Positions 25,311-34,916 of a DNA stretch of 64,000 nucleotides are shown here, piece after piece; position 1 is the stretch's first letter, and every line of letters begins with the position of its first letter. The translations under genes were made by a program, and so were the position numbers. Source of the DNA: Onstottus_B arcticum (GTDB taxonomy: Bacteria > Acidobacteriota > Blastocatellia > UBA7656); NCBI GenBank assembly GCA_038040485.1, contig JBBPIE010000004.1:124001-188000 (forward strand). The letters run 5' to 3'. Below the pieces are notes generated by a model that made no database searches, was not told the origin of the DNA, and saw nothing but the letters and a program-made list of their open reading frames with translations.

Positions 25311-25897
25311 TTTGCAGCCTCTTTGATCTCATCCCATATTCGCGCTCGGAGTATATCAACAGCGGTTGATCCATGTCCCGAAGCGACAAGCGCAGGATTC
25401 GGCGACGGGTCGGAATTATCGAGGATCGTCCAAGTGTCAGCCAGGGGTTGATAAAGATGGAAGAGATTGCGAATTCCTCGCGAATAGCGTCTTCGGACTA
25501 CATCCTCCGGAACATCGTGGCCTCCCGTTCGCGCACGTTCCTTGACGCGGTACACGGCTAGCTCTGGGCTTCGAAGCCATAGGAACAGAACATGAACTTT
25601 GTAGCCCCGCTCCTTCAACTGCGCTAACCAGGGAGCGTACGATCGGCTCGCCAGGGTGCTTTCAAATGCGAAGCTCCTATTCTGTTCTGCAAGCGAATGC
25701 AGCCGCTCGAGCATCACGCGCCCCGCTTCAAAAGCGGCGCCTTCCGGAGCAAAGCCGGAAAGGCCCAATGCTATCGCGTCTGCGTTTACATACTCTGGCA
25801 AATCGAATGAGTCTCTCAACAGGTGAGGAGCAAGTGTAGACTTGCCCGCTCCATTTGGGCCCGCGATCACGATAACCTGTGGTGGCTTCAGATCCAT
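25307..25897 (-). CDS. Zeta-toxin-like P-loop kinase
   Basis: A 196-residue P-loop protein. Walker A is GPNGAGKST (about residues 13-21), followed by the zeta-type pattern YVNADAIALGL and, later, FAFESTLASRSY and LFLWLRSPELAVYRV. Zeta toxins phosphorylate UDP-N-acetylglucosamine and so block wall synthesis; this smaller relative lacks extra domains and its substrate is not known. It overlaps the following 60-residue gene by ATGA. The pair is wedged into a conserved housekeeping cluster between era and the tRNA-binding gene, which suggests it was acquired. Confidence 0.8.
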   Translation of the reverse strand: MDLKPPQVIVIAGPNGAGKSTLAPHLLRDSFDLPEYVNADAIALGLSGFAPEGAAFEAGRVMLERLHSLAEQNRSFAFESTLASRSYAPWLAQLKERGYKVHVLFLWLRSPELAVYRVKERARTGGHDVPEDVVRRRYSRGIRNLFHLYQPLADTWTILDNSDPSPNPALVASGHGSTAVDILRARIWDEIKEAAK

Positions 25898-25945
25898 ACT
25901 TGAGCGAGCGCCTATGAAACCTCGCGCGGAACAAAACCGATCAAT

Positions 25946-26308
25946 TCACCCGGCCCTCGCGCCGTCCGGGATTGCAGTTTCTGGCACTGCGAGTACCGCA
26001 GTCAGCCCATCCGCATGGCCTATGTCGAACAGCATTCCTTCCGACAGCTCGCCCATCATCTTTCTCGGTTCGAGATTCACAACGAATAGCGCCTGTTTAC
26101 CTTCGATGTCCTTCGGCTCCGGGCGCTCGAGTTTCATTCCGACGAGGATTGTCCTCTTGTGATCGCCGAAATTCACTGAGAGCTTCACCAGCTTATCCGA
26201 TCCTTTCACGTCCTCGACTCTTTCGATTGTTCCGACTCGAACGTCTATTCGGTCCAGCGCGTCGAGCGGTATCAACGGCTTTATCGGCGCTACATCGATT
26301 GTTTCCAT
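25946..26308 (-). CDS. tRNA-binding (EMAP-II/Arc1-like OB-fold) domain protein
   Basis: A stand-alone tRNA-binding OB domain like the C-terminal domain of bacterial methionyl-tRNA synthetase and CsaA. The core runs from IDVRVGTIERVEDVKGSDKL to LFVVNLEPRKMMGELSEGML. This contains the family pattern KLEPRK(M/L)xGxxSxGM, here as NLEPRKMMGELSEGM. I start at the ATG at 26308 (about 120 aa); a TTG at 26332 overlaps the stop of the upstream gene and is a second option. Likely a dimeric tRNA-binding helper or chaperone. It follows the CBS-domain gene directly and may be co-transcribed with it. Confidence 0.85.
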   Translation of the reverse strand: METIDVAPIKPLIPLDALDRIDVRVGTIERVEDVKGSDKLVKLSVNFGDHKRTILVGMKLERPEPKDIEGKQALFVVNLEPRKMMGELSEGMLFDIGHADGLTAVLAVPETAIPDGARAG

Positions 26309-26328
26309 ACTGACTCTCTGTCTTAGGT

Positions 26329-27624
26329 TCAATCGCTTGTCGCTCTAGACTCGGCGTGTCCGGACTCCGGCTCGTCTATCTTGCGAAGCCGGACTCGATT
26401 CACCCGCTTGTTATCCGCTTCGACCACTTCAAACTCGAGCCCCTTGAATTGGAGCTTCTCACCCGCCTCAGGCACGTGGCCAAGCTCGCTGATGATCAAT
26501 CCCGCGACGGTCGTGAAGTCGTCGGTCTCGACTTCCCGGTCGAACAGCAACTCCACCTTTCTTATTTCAGCGCTGCCGTCGACCAGGTATGAGCCGTCTT
26601 CTTCGCGCACCACGTCTTGATCATTCGTTCCCTCGTCTTCGTCTTCGATCTCGCCGAGTATTTCTTCGATTATGTCCTCGATCGTCACAAGCCCGGCCAG
26701 CCCGCCATACTCGTCGACCACCATCGCGATCTGCACCTTGGCTTTCTGCATCTCTTCCAAAAGAGCGCGAACCGATTTGCTCTCGGGGACGAAGTAGACC
26801 GGGCGCATGCATTCGGTCACCGGAGTGGTCATCTTCCCTTCTTCGCAAAACGCCAGCAAGTCTCGCACGTAGACGATTCCCTCGATATTGTCGATCTGCT
26901 CTCGATAGACCGGAATGCGCGAGTACTTGGATTCAATGATCAGAGCGCGCGCGGCGGCGATGGTCGCGGACGCTTCGATGGCGACGATCTGAGGCCTCGG
27001 CTGCATGATCTCGCCGACCAGCGTGTCGCTGAACTCGATGATCGATTGGATCAGGTCGCCCTCGGACTCCTCGATGATGCCTTCTTCTTCGCCGACGTCG
27101 ATAAAGGCCTGGATCTCGTCCTTGGCTTCATCCTCCTCGCTTTCGGAGTTCTCCTCTTCAGGCTCCGGCTTTCTCATGCGATGCAGAAGTGAGCTGATCG
27201 GCGTCACTACGATTGAAAGCGCAAAGTAAAAGAGCCGGAATACCGGCAACAGCATCCAGAACACTTCTTCGGGATTGTTCTGAGCTATCAGCCGGGGCAC
27301 CAACTGGCGGAACAACACGATGACAACGAAGACGGCTGCGAGAGTAGCACCCAGTGCGCCTCGCATTCCGGTGGCGGCGAGCAGTTCATACAGAAGAATT
27401 GCGATCGCGGCTATCGAGAGTTGCGTGCCCATGATCAAGATCAGCTCGAATCGGCGCCGGTGCTCGAGCAACTCGCGAAAGAAGATCGCTCGTGAGCTGG
27501 TTGCCCGCTCGGCCGCCATCACCCTGAGCGAGACTTCGCTCAGTGATTCATAGGCGCTCTCAATTGTCGAAAGAAAAACAAGCGTCAGCAAAACGACGCC
27601 GGTAACTATTAGCTCGGTCAACAT
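26329..27624 (-). CDS. CorC/HlyC-type membrane protein (DUF21-CBS-CorC_HlyC)
   Basis: Domains in order: a DUF21 membrane region with about four helices (residues 1-150), an acidic stretch rich in Glu, two CBS domains (about 205-325) that usually sense adenosyl nucleotides, and a C-terminal CorC_HlyC domain (about 345-420). The family is annotated as hemolysin-like but is now linked to magnesium or other divalent-cation export. At 431 residues it is full length. It follows ybeY on the same strand, as its relatives do in many genomes. A composite inverted repeat fills the gap to ybeY. Confidence 0.92.
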   Translation of the reverse strand: MLTELIVTGVVLLTLVFLSTIESAYESLSEVSLRVMAAERATSSRAIFFRELLEHRRRFELILIMGTQLSIAAIAILLYELLAATGMRGALGATLAAVFVVIVLFRQLVPRLIAQNNPEEVFWMLLPVFRLFYFALSIVVTPISSLLHRMRKPEPEEENSESEEDEAKDEIQAFIDVGEEEGIIEESEGDLIQSIIEFSDTLVGEIMQPRPQIVAIEASATIAAARALIIESKYSRIPVYREQIDNIEGIVYVRDLLAFCEEGKMTTPVTECMRPVYFVPESKSVRALLEEMQKAKVQIAMVVDEYGGLAGLVTIEDIIEEILGEIEDEDEGTNDQDVVREEDGSYLVDGSAEIRKVELLFDREVETDDFTTVAGLIISELGHVPEAGEKLQFKGLEFEVVEADNKRVNRVRLRKIDEPESGHAESRATSD

Positions 27625-27649
27625 GATCTGAAGTGCTTAGCTATCTAAC

Positions 27650-27793
27650 CTGTAGGGGTGCTCCCTCCGCGGCCGCCCCTGGGAGCGCAGGCATCCCTGC
27701 CTGCCGCGTCCGCCACCCGTTATTATCTTTCTCGCAGGATGCGGGCAGGGATGCCCGCGCTCCCAGAGGCGCCGCGGAGGGATGCGCCTACAG
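27650..27793. repeat. Composite repeat: family B hairpin nested inside family A arms
   Basis: The outer arms (CTGTAGG...CTCCCTCCGCGGC and its complement ending CCTACAG) are of family A. Inside them lie the family B arms TGGGAGCGCAGGCATCCCTG and GCAGGGATGCCCGCGCTCCC. The same B element occurs alone at 46.00 kb. This nesting implies insertion of B into A or joint spread. Confidence 0.85.
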
Positions 27794-27799
27794 TTTACA

Positions 27800-28243
27800 T
27801 TAGTCCTTATCTAGCAGCTTGCGCCGCAGGCTTAGCTCAACCCGGTTCATCTTTCCGTTGTCACTCTCGTGATCGTAGCCGCAGAGGTGCAGCACCCCGT
27901 GAATAAGCAGCTCGCTCAACTCGCGGTCCAATGAGTGACCGGCTTCTCGAGCCTGCTTCAGCGCGGTGTCGGTCGATATCACCACATCGCCCAGGCTTTC
28001 CTGTTCCATCGCCGGCGAGCTCTCCGTCTGTTGATCGGAAGCCGGAAAAGAGAGCACATCGGTCGAGGTGTCCTTGCCTCTGAACCTTCGATTCAAGCTC
28101 CTGATTGCGGCATCGCGCACAAACGCCAGGGTCACTCCGGCATCCGCGCGATCGAGCGCTGAAAGCGTGTCGCTGGCCAGCAGCGCGAGCCGGCGCCGGT
28201 CTACCCGCGCAAGCCGCTGCCGATTTACAACCTCTATCGTCAC
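27800..28243 (-). CDS. ybeY: Endoribonuclease YbeY
   Basis: Zinc-dependent single-strand RNase that matures 16S rRNA 3' ends and takes part in ribosome quality control. The zinc motif HGVLHLCGYDHE (about residues 116-127) gives the three histidine ligands, and STDVLSFP (about 61-68) is the conserved strand region. At 147 aa it is normal. It follows pgpH by eight bases, the usual gene order, and precedes the CorC-type gene. Confidence 0.95.
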   Translation of the reverse strand: MTIEVVNRQRLARVDRRRLALLASDTLSALDRADAGVTLAFVRDAAIRSLNRRFRGKDTSTDVLSFPASDQQTESSPAMEQESLGDVVISTDTALKQAREAGHSLDRELSELLIHGVLHLCGYDHESDNGKMNRVELSLRRKLLDKD

Positions 28244-28251
28244 GGCTGCTC

Positions 28252-30606
28252 TCAGCGGCGGCCTTTCACGGCTGCGGCGGCGGGCCGGGCTTCCGGGAGC
28301 TCGCCTTCAGGTCGCGCAATCTGCTCGACTCCTCCAGCCGCTGCGCGATTGAAATCAAACCCGGGGTACGCTATGCGATGATGATGAATCCCGATAAGCA
28401 CCCTGGTGAAGCTTTCGGCGACGATTCGCAGCTCGCGCAGCGTGATGTCGCACTCGTCGAACTGCCCGTCGTCGCGGATGCGATTTGTGATCATGTCGAT
28501 CATGTTCCGAAGCTTGCCCGGCGTCGGATCCTGCACCGTGCGGGCCGCCGCTTCCACCGAGTCAGCGATCATTATTATCGCTGCCTCTTTGCTCTGCGGT
28601 TTTGGACCCGGGTAACGAAACTCCTGTTCGAGCGCGGTCGAGTCGGCGTCGTCGTTCGCCGTGCGAGCCTTGTAGTAAAAGAACTTCATCAGACCGGTGC
28701 CGTGATGCTGCGGAATGATTGCGACAATGCGCGGCGGAAGTTTGTGCTGGCGAGCGATCTCGATTCCTTGCTTGACGTGGTTCGCCAGCACGATCGCGGA
28801 CATCTTGGGCGAGAGTTTGTCGTGCCGGTTCTCCATGTAGCTCTGGTTCTCGACAAAATAGGTCGGGCGCACGCTCTTGCCTATGTCGTGGTAGTAACAG
28901 GCGACTCTCGCGAACAACGCATCGGCTCCAATGGCTTCGGCGCCGGCTTCCGCGAGCAAGCCAACCATTATCGAATGATGATAGGTACCCGGCGCCAACT
29001 CCGCGAGTTGCTTAAGCAGTGGCAGGTTCAGGTTTGAAAGCTCGAGCAGCTTTATGCTCGTCGTTATTTTGAACAACCACTCGAATAGCGGGAGCAGGAT
29101 TGAAGCCACCATCGTGGCGAACACCCCGCTGACAAATCCGCAAAGCGAGTCGAAAAGCAGCAACGGAACCTGCGGCTCGCTTGATTTAAGCAAATCGAGC
29201 GCGAGCGCGGCGGCTGCGTTTAGCCCGCCGATCCACAGGCCTGCTGCCACCAACGCAGTGCGGTCACGGCAGTCCTGCAGGTGGTATATCGCACCAGCGC
29301 TCGATATCAACGTATAAGCGGCGAGATACACGTCGCCTGACAAGACTCCGACAAAGACCGTCAACACCGCCGAGAAAACAAACGCCGCGTTTGGGTCGGT
29401 CAATAGCGTCACCAAGACCGCGCCCAGCGCCACCGGCGCCAGATACTGGTAGCCGTCCGAAGAATTAAACGGGTTGATCGCCGAAGAGTGGCTCATCATG
29501 GAGCCGAGGGCAAAAAAGGCTCGCGCGATGCCGACCGTGACGGCCAGGCTTGCCATGTGGAGAAGGAAGTGACGGCGCACTCGCAGATGCTGCCGCTGGT
29601 AGCGAACCAGGTACTGCCATAGCACAAGCACCATCAGCATCACGATCACGACAGTGCCGGCAAATTCGATCGCGCGCTGGCGAATCGGGCGATGACGGGA
29701 CGCCTCGGCCAGCAGCAACGCCTGCGCGGGAGTCACGGTCTCGCCGCGCGCGACAATAGGCTTTCCCTTCTCCGCCCTTACCGTCACCGGTGAAATAGCC
29801 TCGCGGGCAGCAACCCGTCGAGCCTCAGTCTCAGCTTCGCTATAGTCGAGATTGGGAACGATCAGCGCTCCGAGAACCTCGCCCAGCAGCTTGCGATCGC
29901 GCGGTTCGTAGTCGGCAGGCCATATGAGCTTCTCGGAACGCAGCGCCGCCGCCGCTGTGAGCTTGTCGCGAATCGAACTGAGGTCGGTGACCATGAACTC
30001 CTGCCCGCTCTTCGGTTCGCGGCGCACGATCGCGCTGGCCCCCAGCCGCCGGAACTGGCTGCGGCTGGCTACTACCGGCGTCGTCATCACCGATTCGAGC
30101 TGATCGACCATCAAGTGTTCAAGCTCGTCGCTGAAGCGGTGCTTAATCAGCGCGGCGATCTGTTCGGTCTCGAGCAGCAGTCCTATTCGTTCTTCGATGT
30201 AAGCTTGAAGCTGGTCGGGGGTCGCGCCACTACCCGCCTCGCGGCCGCTTGCAAAAAGCTCTTCGACTACCGCCGTCGCGTCGCGAGCAGCCTTGATATG
30301 AAAATCAAACACCGGAAGCGCCGACAATGCCGCCTGGTCGCGCAGCCGCTTGGTCTCCTCGGCGTCATGGATCTGCAAGTCTTCGGGAGCGATGAGGTCG
30401 GCGCTCGCAATTGCGCCCGCCGGAAGCTGTTCGACCGGCTCGCGCTGGTAGGTGCGCAACAGCAGCATCGAGAGCGCAACGATAATAAACAGGCCAACGC
30501 CCGCGTCGATCATTGCCTGCTCGGTCAGGCTCGACGAAAACGCTTTCAAGGCGTGGAGTGCCTTTTTCGAAGGACCGGCGTTTGGTGTGGCGGGCTTGGG
30601 CTGCAT
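28252..30606 (-). CDS. PgpH-type 7TM HD-domain phosphodiesterase
   Basis: Membrane protein of the 7TMR-HDED/7TM/HD family, whose studied members hydrolyse c-di-AMP. A signal-anchor helix (about residues 35-55) leads into an extracytoplasmic 7TMR-HDED region (about 60-300). About seven membrane helices (300-510) and a cytoplasmic HD domain (530-740) follow. Metal ligands are seen in YHHSIMVGLLAEAGAEA, CYYHDIGK and later IIPQHHG. The C-terminal tail ends rich in Ala/Arg. I start at the ATG at 30606; the 19 codons further upstream come from a low-complexity repeat. It lies between phoH and ybeY as usual. With the riboswitch at 52.8 kb it supports c-di-AMP signalling in this organism. Confidence 0.9.
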   Translation of the reverse strand: MQPKPATPNAGPSKKALHALKAFSSSLTEQAMIDAGVGLFIIVALSMLLLRTYQREPVEQLPAGAIASADLIAPEDLQIHDAEETKRLRDQAALSALPVFDFHIKAARDATAVVEELFASGREAGSGATPDQLQAYIEERIGLLLETEQIAALIKHRFSDELEHLMVDQLESVMTTPVVASRSQFRRLGASAIVRREPKSGQEFMVTDLSSIRDKLTAAAALRSEKLIWPADYEPRDRKLLGEVLGALIVPNLDYSEAETEARRVAAREAISPVTVRAEKGKPIVARGETVTPAQALLLAEASRHRPIRQRAIEFAGTVVIVMLMVLVLWQYLVRYQRQHLRVRRHFLLHMASLAVTVGIARAFFALGSMMSHSSAINPFNSSDGYQYLAPVALGAVLVTLLTDPNAAFVFSAVLTVFVGVLSGDVYLAAYTLISSAGAIYHLQDCRDRTALVAAGLWIGGLNAAAALALDLLKSSEPQVPLLLFDSLCGFVSGVFATMVASILLPLFEWLFKITTSIKLLELSNLNLPLLKQLAELAPGTYHHSIMVGLLAEAGAEAIGADALFARVACYYHDIGKSVRPTYFVENQSYMENRHDKLSPKMSAIVLANHVKQGIEIARQHKLPPRIVAIIPQHHGTGLMKFFYYKARTANDDADSTALEQEFRYPGPKPQSKEAAIIMIADSVEAAARTVQDPTPGKLRNMIDMITNRIRDDGQFDECDITLRELRIVAESFTRVLIGIHHHRIAYPGFDFNRAAAGGVEQIARPEGELPEARPAAAAVKGRR

Positions 30607-30610
30607 AAGA

Positions 30611-30680
30611 AGCGATGGGTGATCCGTGATGCGTGACGAGTGATCCGTGACGCCGTTTGTCACGCATCACGCATCACTGC
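30611..30680. repeat. Low-complexity direct/inverted repeats before pgpH
   Basis: Several imperfect copies of GTGATCCGTGA / GTGATGCGTGA, with a complementary copy CACGCATCACGCATCAC at the phoH side. It separates phoH and pgpH. Confidence 0.6.
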
Positions 30681-30683
30681 GAG

Positions 30684-31661
<978 letters not shown>

Positions 31662-31871
31662 ACAAAAAAGGCGCTCAGCAAGCCTTTAGCTCACAAGCGC
31701 ACGGTTATCTTATCTCGTTTATCGAACTCGGGCTGCCAGACTCTCAGGCCGGGCTTTAATCATAGCGCAACGCTACTACAGCGATGTTTCACTGTCAACC
31801 GCGCCTAATTCGCGCGTTCCACGGCAGACAACCAGCCTTGTGCGAGCGCTTTTAGCGGAACAAATGCCTGT

Positions 31872-32381
31872 CTACCAGTCTCCCGCTTTTATCCGCTTCT
31901 TGATTTTGCGCTTGACCAGATCTCGTTTGAGCGGGCTGATGTAGCTTAAGAACAACTCGCCGTCAAGGTGATCGGTTTCGTGCGAAACGCAGCGCGCTTC
32001 AAGGTCCATCACATCGAGTTTGAACTCGCTTCCGTCGATGTCACGCGCCCGAACGACCAATCGTTGCGGCCGCGCAACCTGAAGAAAGATTCCAGGGAAG
32101 CTCAAGCAACCCTCGTCGCCGATCTGTTCGCCCTCCTCAGTCTCAATGACCGGGTTGATGAGCGCAACTTTTCGCTTCTTGTCCTTGCCGGAGGTACAGT
32201 CCATTACGAACAACCGCTTGAGCAACCCGACCTGAGGCGCAGCAAGCCCAACGCCCGGAGCTCCATACATCGTTTCGAACATGTTATCCACGAGCTTGCC
32301 CAGCTTCGGCTCGAACTCGGTTACTTCTTCGGCGGGTTTGGTCAACACCGGATCGCCGTACTTAACCACCTCTAAGATCAT
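31872..32381 (-). CDS. def: Peptide deformylase
   Basis: Removes the formyl group from new N-terminal methionines. Motif 1 GVGLAAPQVG, motif 2 EGCLSFPG (Cys metal ligand) and motif 3 HETDH (His ligands and catalytic Glu) are intact. The residue before HE is Ser instead of the common Gln. I choose the ATG at 32381 (169 aa), one base after the stop of the upstream gene, because the family starts at ILEVVKYGDPVL; the frame is open 11 codons further. It is co-transcribed with a small membrane protein gene. Confidence 0.95.
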   Translation of the reverse strand: MILEVVKYGDPVLTKPAEEVTEFEPKLGKLVDNMFETMYGAPGVGLAAPQVGLLKRLFVMDCTSGKDKKRKVALINPVIETEEGEQIGDEGCLSFPGIFLQVARPQRLVVRARDIDGSEFKLDVMDLEARCVSHETDHLDGELFLSYISPLKRDLVKRKIKKRIKAGDW

Positions 32382-32382
32382 C

Positions 32383-32688
32383 TCAGCTCCCGAACTCCTT
32401 TTGTCTTTCGTCAACCTGGCGCCGCTCAGCCATCTTTTCGTTCAGCAGATGATTGAGGACGGTCGTCCTCGCTCTAAAACCCGTGACTTCGCGCCAGGCC
32501 ACAAGTGCTAATCCGACTAAGATTATACCAGCCCCGACAAGACTATGCGTGGCGTATCCGATGGCGAAGCCCACGAAGATTATTGCCACCAGCAGCACAT
32601 AGTACAGAATCCCGTGCGTGCGAGTGGCGTTGATCGAGCGGCGCAACTCGTCAACCTCGTGGTCCAGTTCGTCGTGTATCCTTGGCAT
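32383..32688 (-). CDS. Small membrane protein of unknown function
   Basis: A 101-residue protein with a charged N-terminal helix (PRIHDELDHEVDELRRSI), two membrane helices (about residues 26-45 and 48-66) and a basic, then mixed-charge cytoplasmic C-terminus (LLNEKMAERRQVDERQKE). I do not recognise a family. It ends one base before the deformylase start codon, so translation is probably coupled. Its gene begins next to a family A repeat that separates it from the end of aroC. Confidence 0.65.
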   Translation of the reverse strand: MPRIHDELDHEVDELRRSINATRTHGILYYVLLVAIIFVGFAIGYATHSLVGAGIILVGLALVAWREVTGFRARTTVLNHLLNEKMAERRQVDERQKEFGS

Positions 32689-32705
32689 CGCTCAACCCGA
32701 AAATA

Positions 32706-32776
32706 GGAGGGGGGCTCCGTGGCCGCCCTTCTCGAAATCGCGCATCAAGGGGCCGCCACAGAGGGCGGCCCTACAG
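32706..32776. repeat. Dispersed inverted repeat, family A copy 4
   Basis: Imperfect arms GGGGGCTCCGTGGCCGCC and GGCCGCCACAGAGGGCGGCC with the family ending CCCTACAG. It lies between aroC and the small membrane protein gene, abutting the aroC stop codon. Confidence 0.7.
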
Positions 32777-32777
32777 G

Positions 32778-33956
32778 TCAATACAGGTTCAACTGCTCTA
32801 CATAGCCTTCGAAGTTCCGCTTCACTTCTGCGAGGCTGTCACCTCCGAACTTTTCTCGCGCCGCGTCCGCAAGGACTATCGCAACCATCGCTTCCCCGAT
32901 CACTCCTGCCGCAGGCACCGCGACGATGTCTGAGCGCTCGAACGCAGCCGCCGATTCCTGCTTGGTCACCACGTCGACGCTTGCAAGCGGCTGGCGCAAA
33001 GTCGAGATCGGTTTCAAGTGTCCGCGCACGCGCACTTCTTCACCGTTTGTTATCCCGCCTTCGATCCCGCCTGCCCGGTTCGTCGGCCGCGTGAACCTGC
33101 GCGCCTGATCATTGTACTGAATCTCGTCGTGCACCCGCGACCCGGTGGTTCGGCTAACGGCGATACCTGCGCCGATCTCGACTGCCTTGACTGCGGGGAT
33201 GCACATGATCGCCTGGGCGAGGCGTCCATCGATCTTTCGATTCCATTGAGTGTGCGAGCCCAGGCCTGCGACGACCCTGCGCGCGACGACTTCGAAGATT
33301 CCTCCAAGCGTGTCCTTATCGTCCTTCGTCGAGTCGATCAGCGCGATCATTCTCTGCTCTGCTTCCGTGTCGACGCACCGAAGCAGCGAATCGTCGGGCA
33401 AGCCCTCGATCTCTTCCCAGGTAGCATTGATCGGTTCGTCGGGTACGCCCCCAATCATCGCTGTGTGGCTGGCGACTTCAGTCCCGAGTTCTCTTAGAAA
33501 AAGCTTGGCGAACGCGCCGACGGCCACACGCGCCGCAGTTTCGCGGGCGCTTGCACGCTCGAGTATGTCTCGAAGATCGTGTGTGTCGTACTTCAAGCCC
33601 CCGGCCAGATCAGTGTGACCCGGGCGCGGCCGTGTGAGCTTGCGAGCGCGTTTCTCGTCCGTGAAGTCGCGCGGCTCGACCGCCATCACGTCCTGCCAGT
33701 TCTCGAAGTCGCGATTGCGAATCAAGAACGAGACCGGCGAACCGATTGTCTTGCCGTGTCGAACACCTGAGATGATCTCGGCTTCGTCGGATTCGATCTT
33801 CATCCGGCCGCCCCGCCCGTAGCCTTGCTGCCGCCGCCAGAGCTCGTGATTGATGAAGGCGACATCGACGGCAAGCCCAGCCGGCAAGCCCTCGATTGTG
33901 GCGATGAGCCCCTTGCCGTGCGATTCCCCTGCCGTGATGAAGTTGAATTGGCTCAT
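32778..33956 (-). CDS. aroC: Chorismate synthase
   Basis: Last step of the shikimate pathway: converts EPSP to chorismate with reduced FMN. Family signatures GESHGKGL near the start, GRGGRMKIE, RPGHTDLAGGLKYD and the GGI(E)GGITNGEEVRVR region are intact. The N-terminus MSQFNFITAGESHGKG fixes the start at 33956 (392 aa); the frame is open 16 codons more without family match. No other aromatic-pathway gene is adjacent. A MazF-type pair follows it upstream on the same strand. Confidence 0.96.
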   Translation of the reverse strand: MSQFNFITAGESHGKGLIATIEGLPAGLAVDVAFINHELWRRQQGYGRGGRMKIESDEAEIISGVRHGKTIGSPVSFLIRNRDFENWQDVMAVEPRDFTDEKRARKLTRPRPGHTDLAGGLKYDTHDLRDILERASARETAARVAVGAFAKLFLRELGTEVASHTAMIGGVPDEPINATWEEIEGLPDDSLLRCVDTEAEQRMIALIDSTKDDKDTLGGIFEVVARRVVAGLGSHTQWNRKIDGRLAQAIMCIPAVKAVEIGAGIAVSRTTGSRVHDEIQYNDQARRFTRPTNRAGGIEGGITNGEEVRVRGHLKPISTLRQPLASVDVVTKQESAAAFERSDIVAVPAAGVIGEAMVAIVLADAAREKFGGDSLAEVKRNFEGYVEQLNLY

Positions 33957-34016
33957 AAGTATCAACAGCGCGCTAACTACTGGTACTGGTGCCCGCCGCA
34001 ACAAGAGATGATTTAA

Positions 34017-34355
34017 TTAGACCTGCAACAAGGCTTTCATTTGATCGTGTATCTGAGAGAGGTCGGACGCGCTAAGTCGTCCAAGTCTTCGCCTAACACG
34101 TCGCTTGTCGATCGCGCGCAGCTGGAACACCAGGGCCACAGATGCCAGATTCAAGTTGTTATCGGAATCGGGCTGGATCAAGAACGTTCCCGGAAACGAC
34201 TGCGCCGTCAAGCGCGAGGTTAAAGGGACGATCAGCACGGTTGGTAGCCGATCTCCGAACTGCGGAGCTTGTGCGATTATGGCCGGCCGCGCACCAGCTT
34301 GCTCGTGCCCGTTGCTCGCAGGGATCTCGACGGAGTAGACGTCGCCGATTTCCAT
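34017..34355 (-). CDS. MazF/PemK-family toxin
   Basis: A ribosome-independent endoribonuclease-type toxin, 112 aa. The SH3-like barrel shows GDVYSVEIP, the conserved region ARPAIIAQ, then VLIVPLTSRL and ALVFQLRAID near the expected places. The ATG overlaps the stop of the antitoxin gene by one base (TAATG). The antitoxin-first order is standard. It lies just upstream of aroC on the same strand. Confidence 0.88.
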   Translation of the reverse strand: MEIGDVYSVEIPASNGHEQAGARPAIIAQAPQFGDRLPTVLIVPLTSRLTAQSFPGTFLIQPDSDNNLNLASVALVFQLRAIDKRRVRRRLGRLSASDLSQIHDQMKALLQV

Positions 34356-34570
34356 TATGGAAGTCCCTTCTCGAACTCAACGAGGGCTTCATCGCTAAGC
34401 CGCTCCCACTGATCAAATTCGGCCTGGAGCGCCAAAGCGGCTTGCCGACTCTGATCCAACACGCTCTCTTTGAATAGGCGAACGATCTGCAAGAGGTTGG
34501 GAAACGCTTCTTGCGGCAAGCCCGCAATCTCGTTCATCAATGCCTGTTGATAGTCCACGGTGGTTTCCAT
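34355..34570 (-). CDS. Antitoxin partner of the MazF-type toxin
   Basis: A 71-residue acidic protein (METTVDYQQALMNEIAGLPQ) rich in helix-forming residues. It has no obvious ribbon-helix-helix or AbrB fold, but matches the short acidic proteins often encoded before MazF-like toxins. Its C-terminal half (about residues 40-71) would wrap the toxin. The stop codon overlaps the toxin start. Function is inferred from position. Confidence 0.7.
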   Translation of the reverse strand: METTVDYQQALMNEIAGLPQEAFPNLLQIVRLFKESVLDQSRQAALALQAEFDQWERLSDEALVEFEKGLP

Positions 34571-34694
34571 GATTTGTCCTTACGAGCAGCGAAGCACCTT
34601 ATGTTTTCGATGGTTAGTCTCATAGACTGGCCCATCCGAGCAATTTCTTTCTTGCCGTCGTCCTTTTCTCCCCACTCGGCCCCTGTGTTGGTCT

Positions 34695-34916
34695 TCAAAG
34701 CCTCTCCCATTCATCCTTGTCGATTCCCGCCTGTCGCAATACCCTGGTCAAGAGATCTCTGCCTATTACCTCGCCGTGATGGGGGTTCGGAACCACCAGC
34801 TTGAGCTGGTCTCTAACCATGTAACTGTGCTTGCCACCACCATAGGGCCCATCGAATCCCAAGTGTCTGAGACAATGAATCAGATCAGATCTCTTGATGG
34901 GGCCAAAGGATGGCAC
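34695..34916 (-). CDS. hicA: HicA-family mRNA interferase toxin
   Basis: Small dsRBD-like RNase, 73 aa. The catalytic His lies in GGGKHSYMVR (about residues 26-35), followed by the usual basic strand and the end LLTRVLRQAGIDKDEW. The start is a GTG that overlaps the last base of the hicB stop (TAGTG). Here the antitoxin gene comes first, as in one of the two known hic arrangements. It lies 124 bases from the MazF pair, making two toxin pairs in tandem. Confidence 0.9.
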   Translation of the reverse strand: MPSFGPIKRSDLIHCLRHLGFDGPYGGGKHSYMVRDQLKLVVPNPHHGEVIGRDLLTRVLRQAGIDKDEWERL

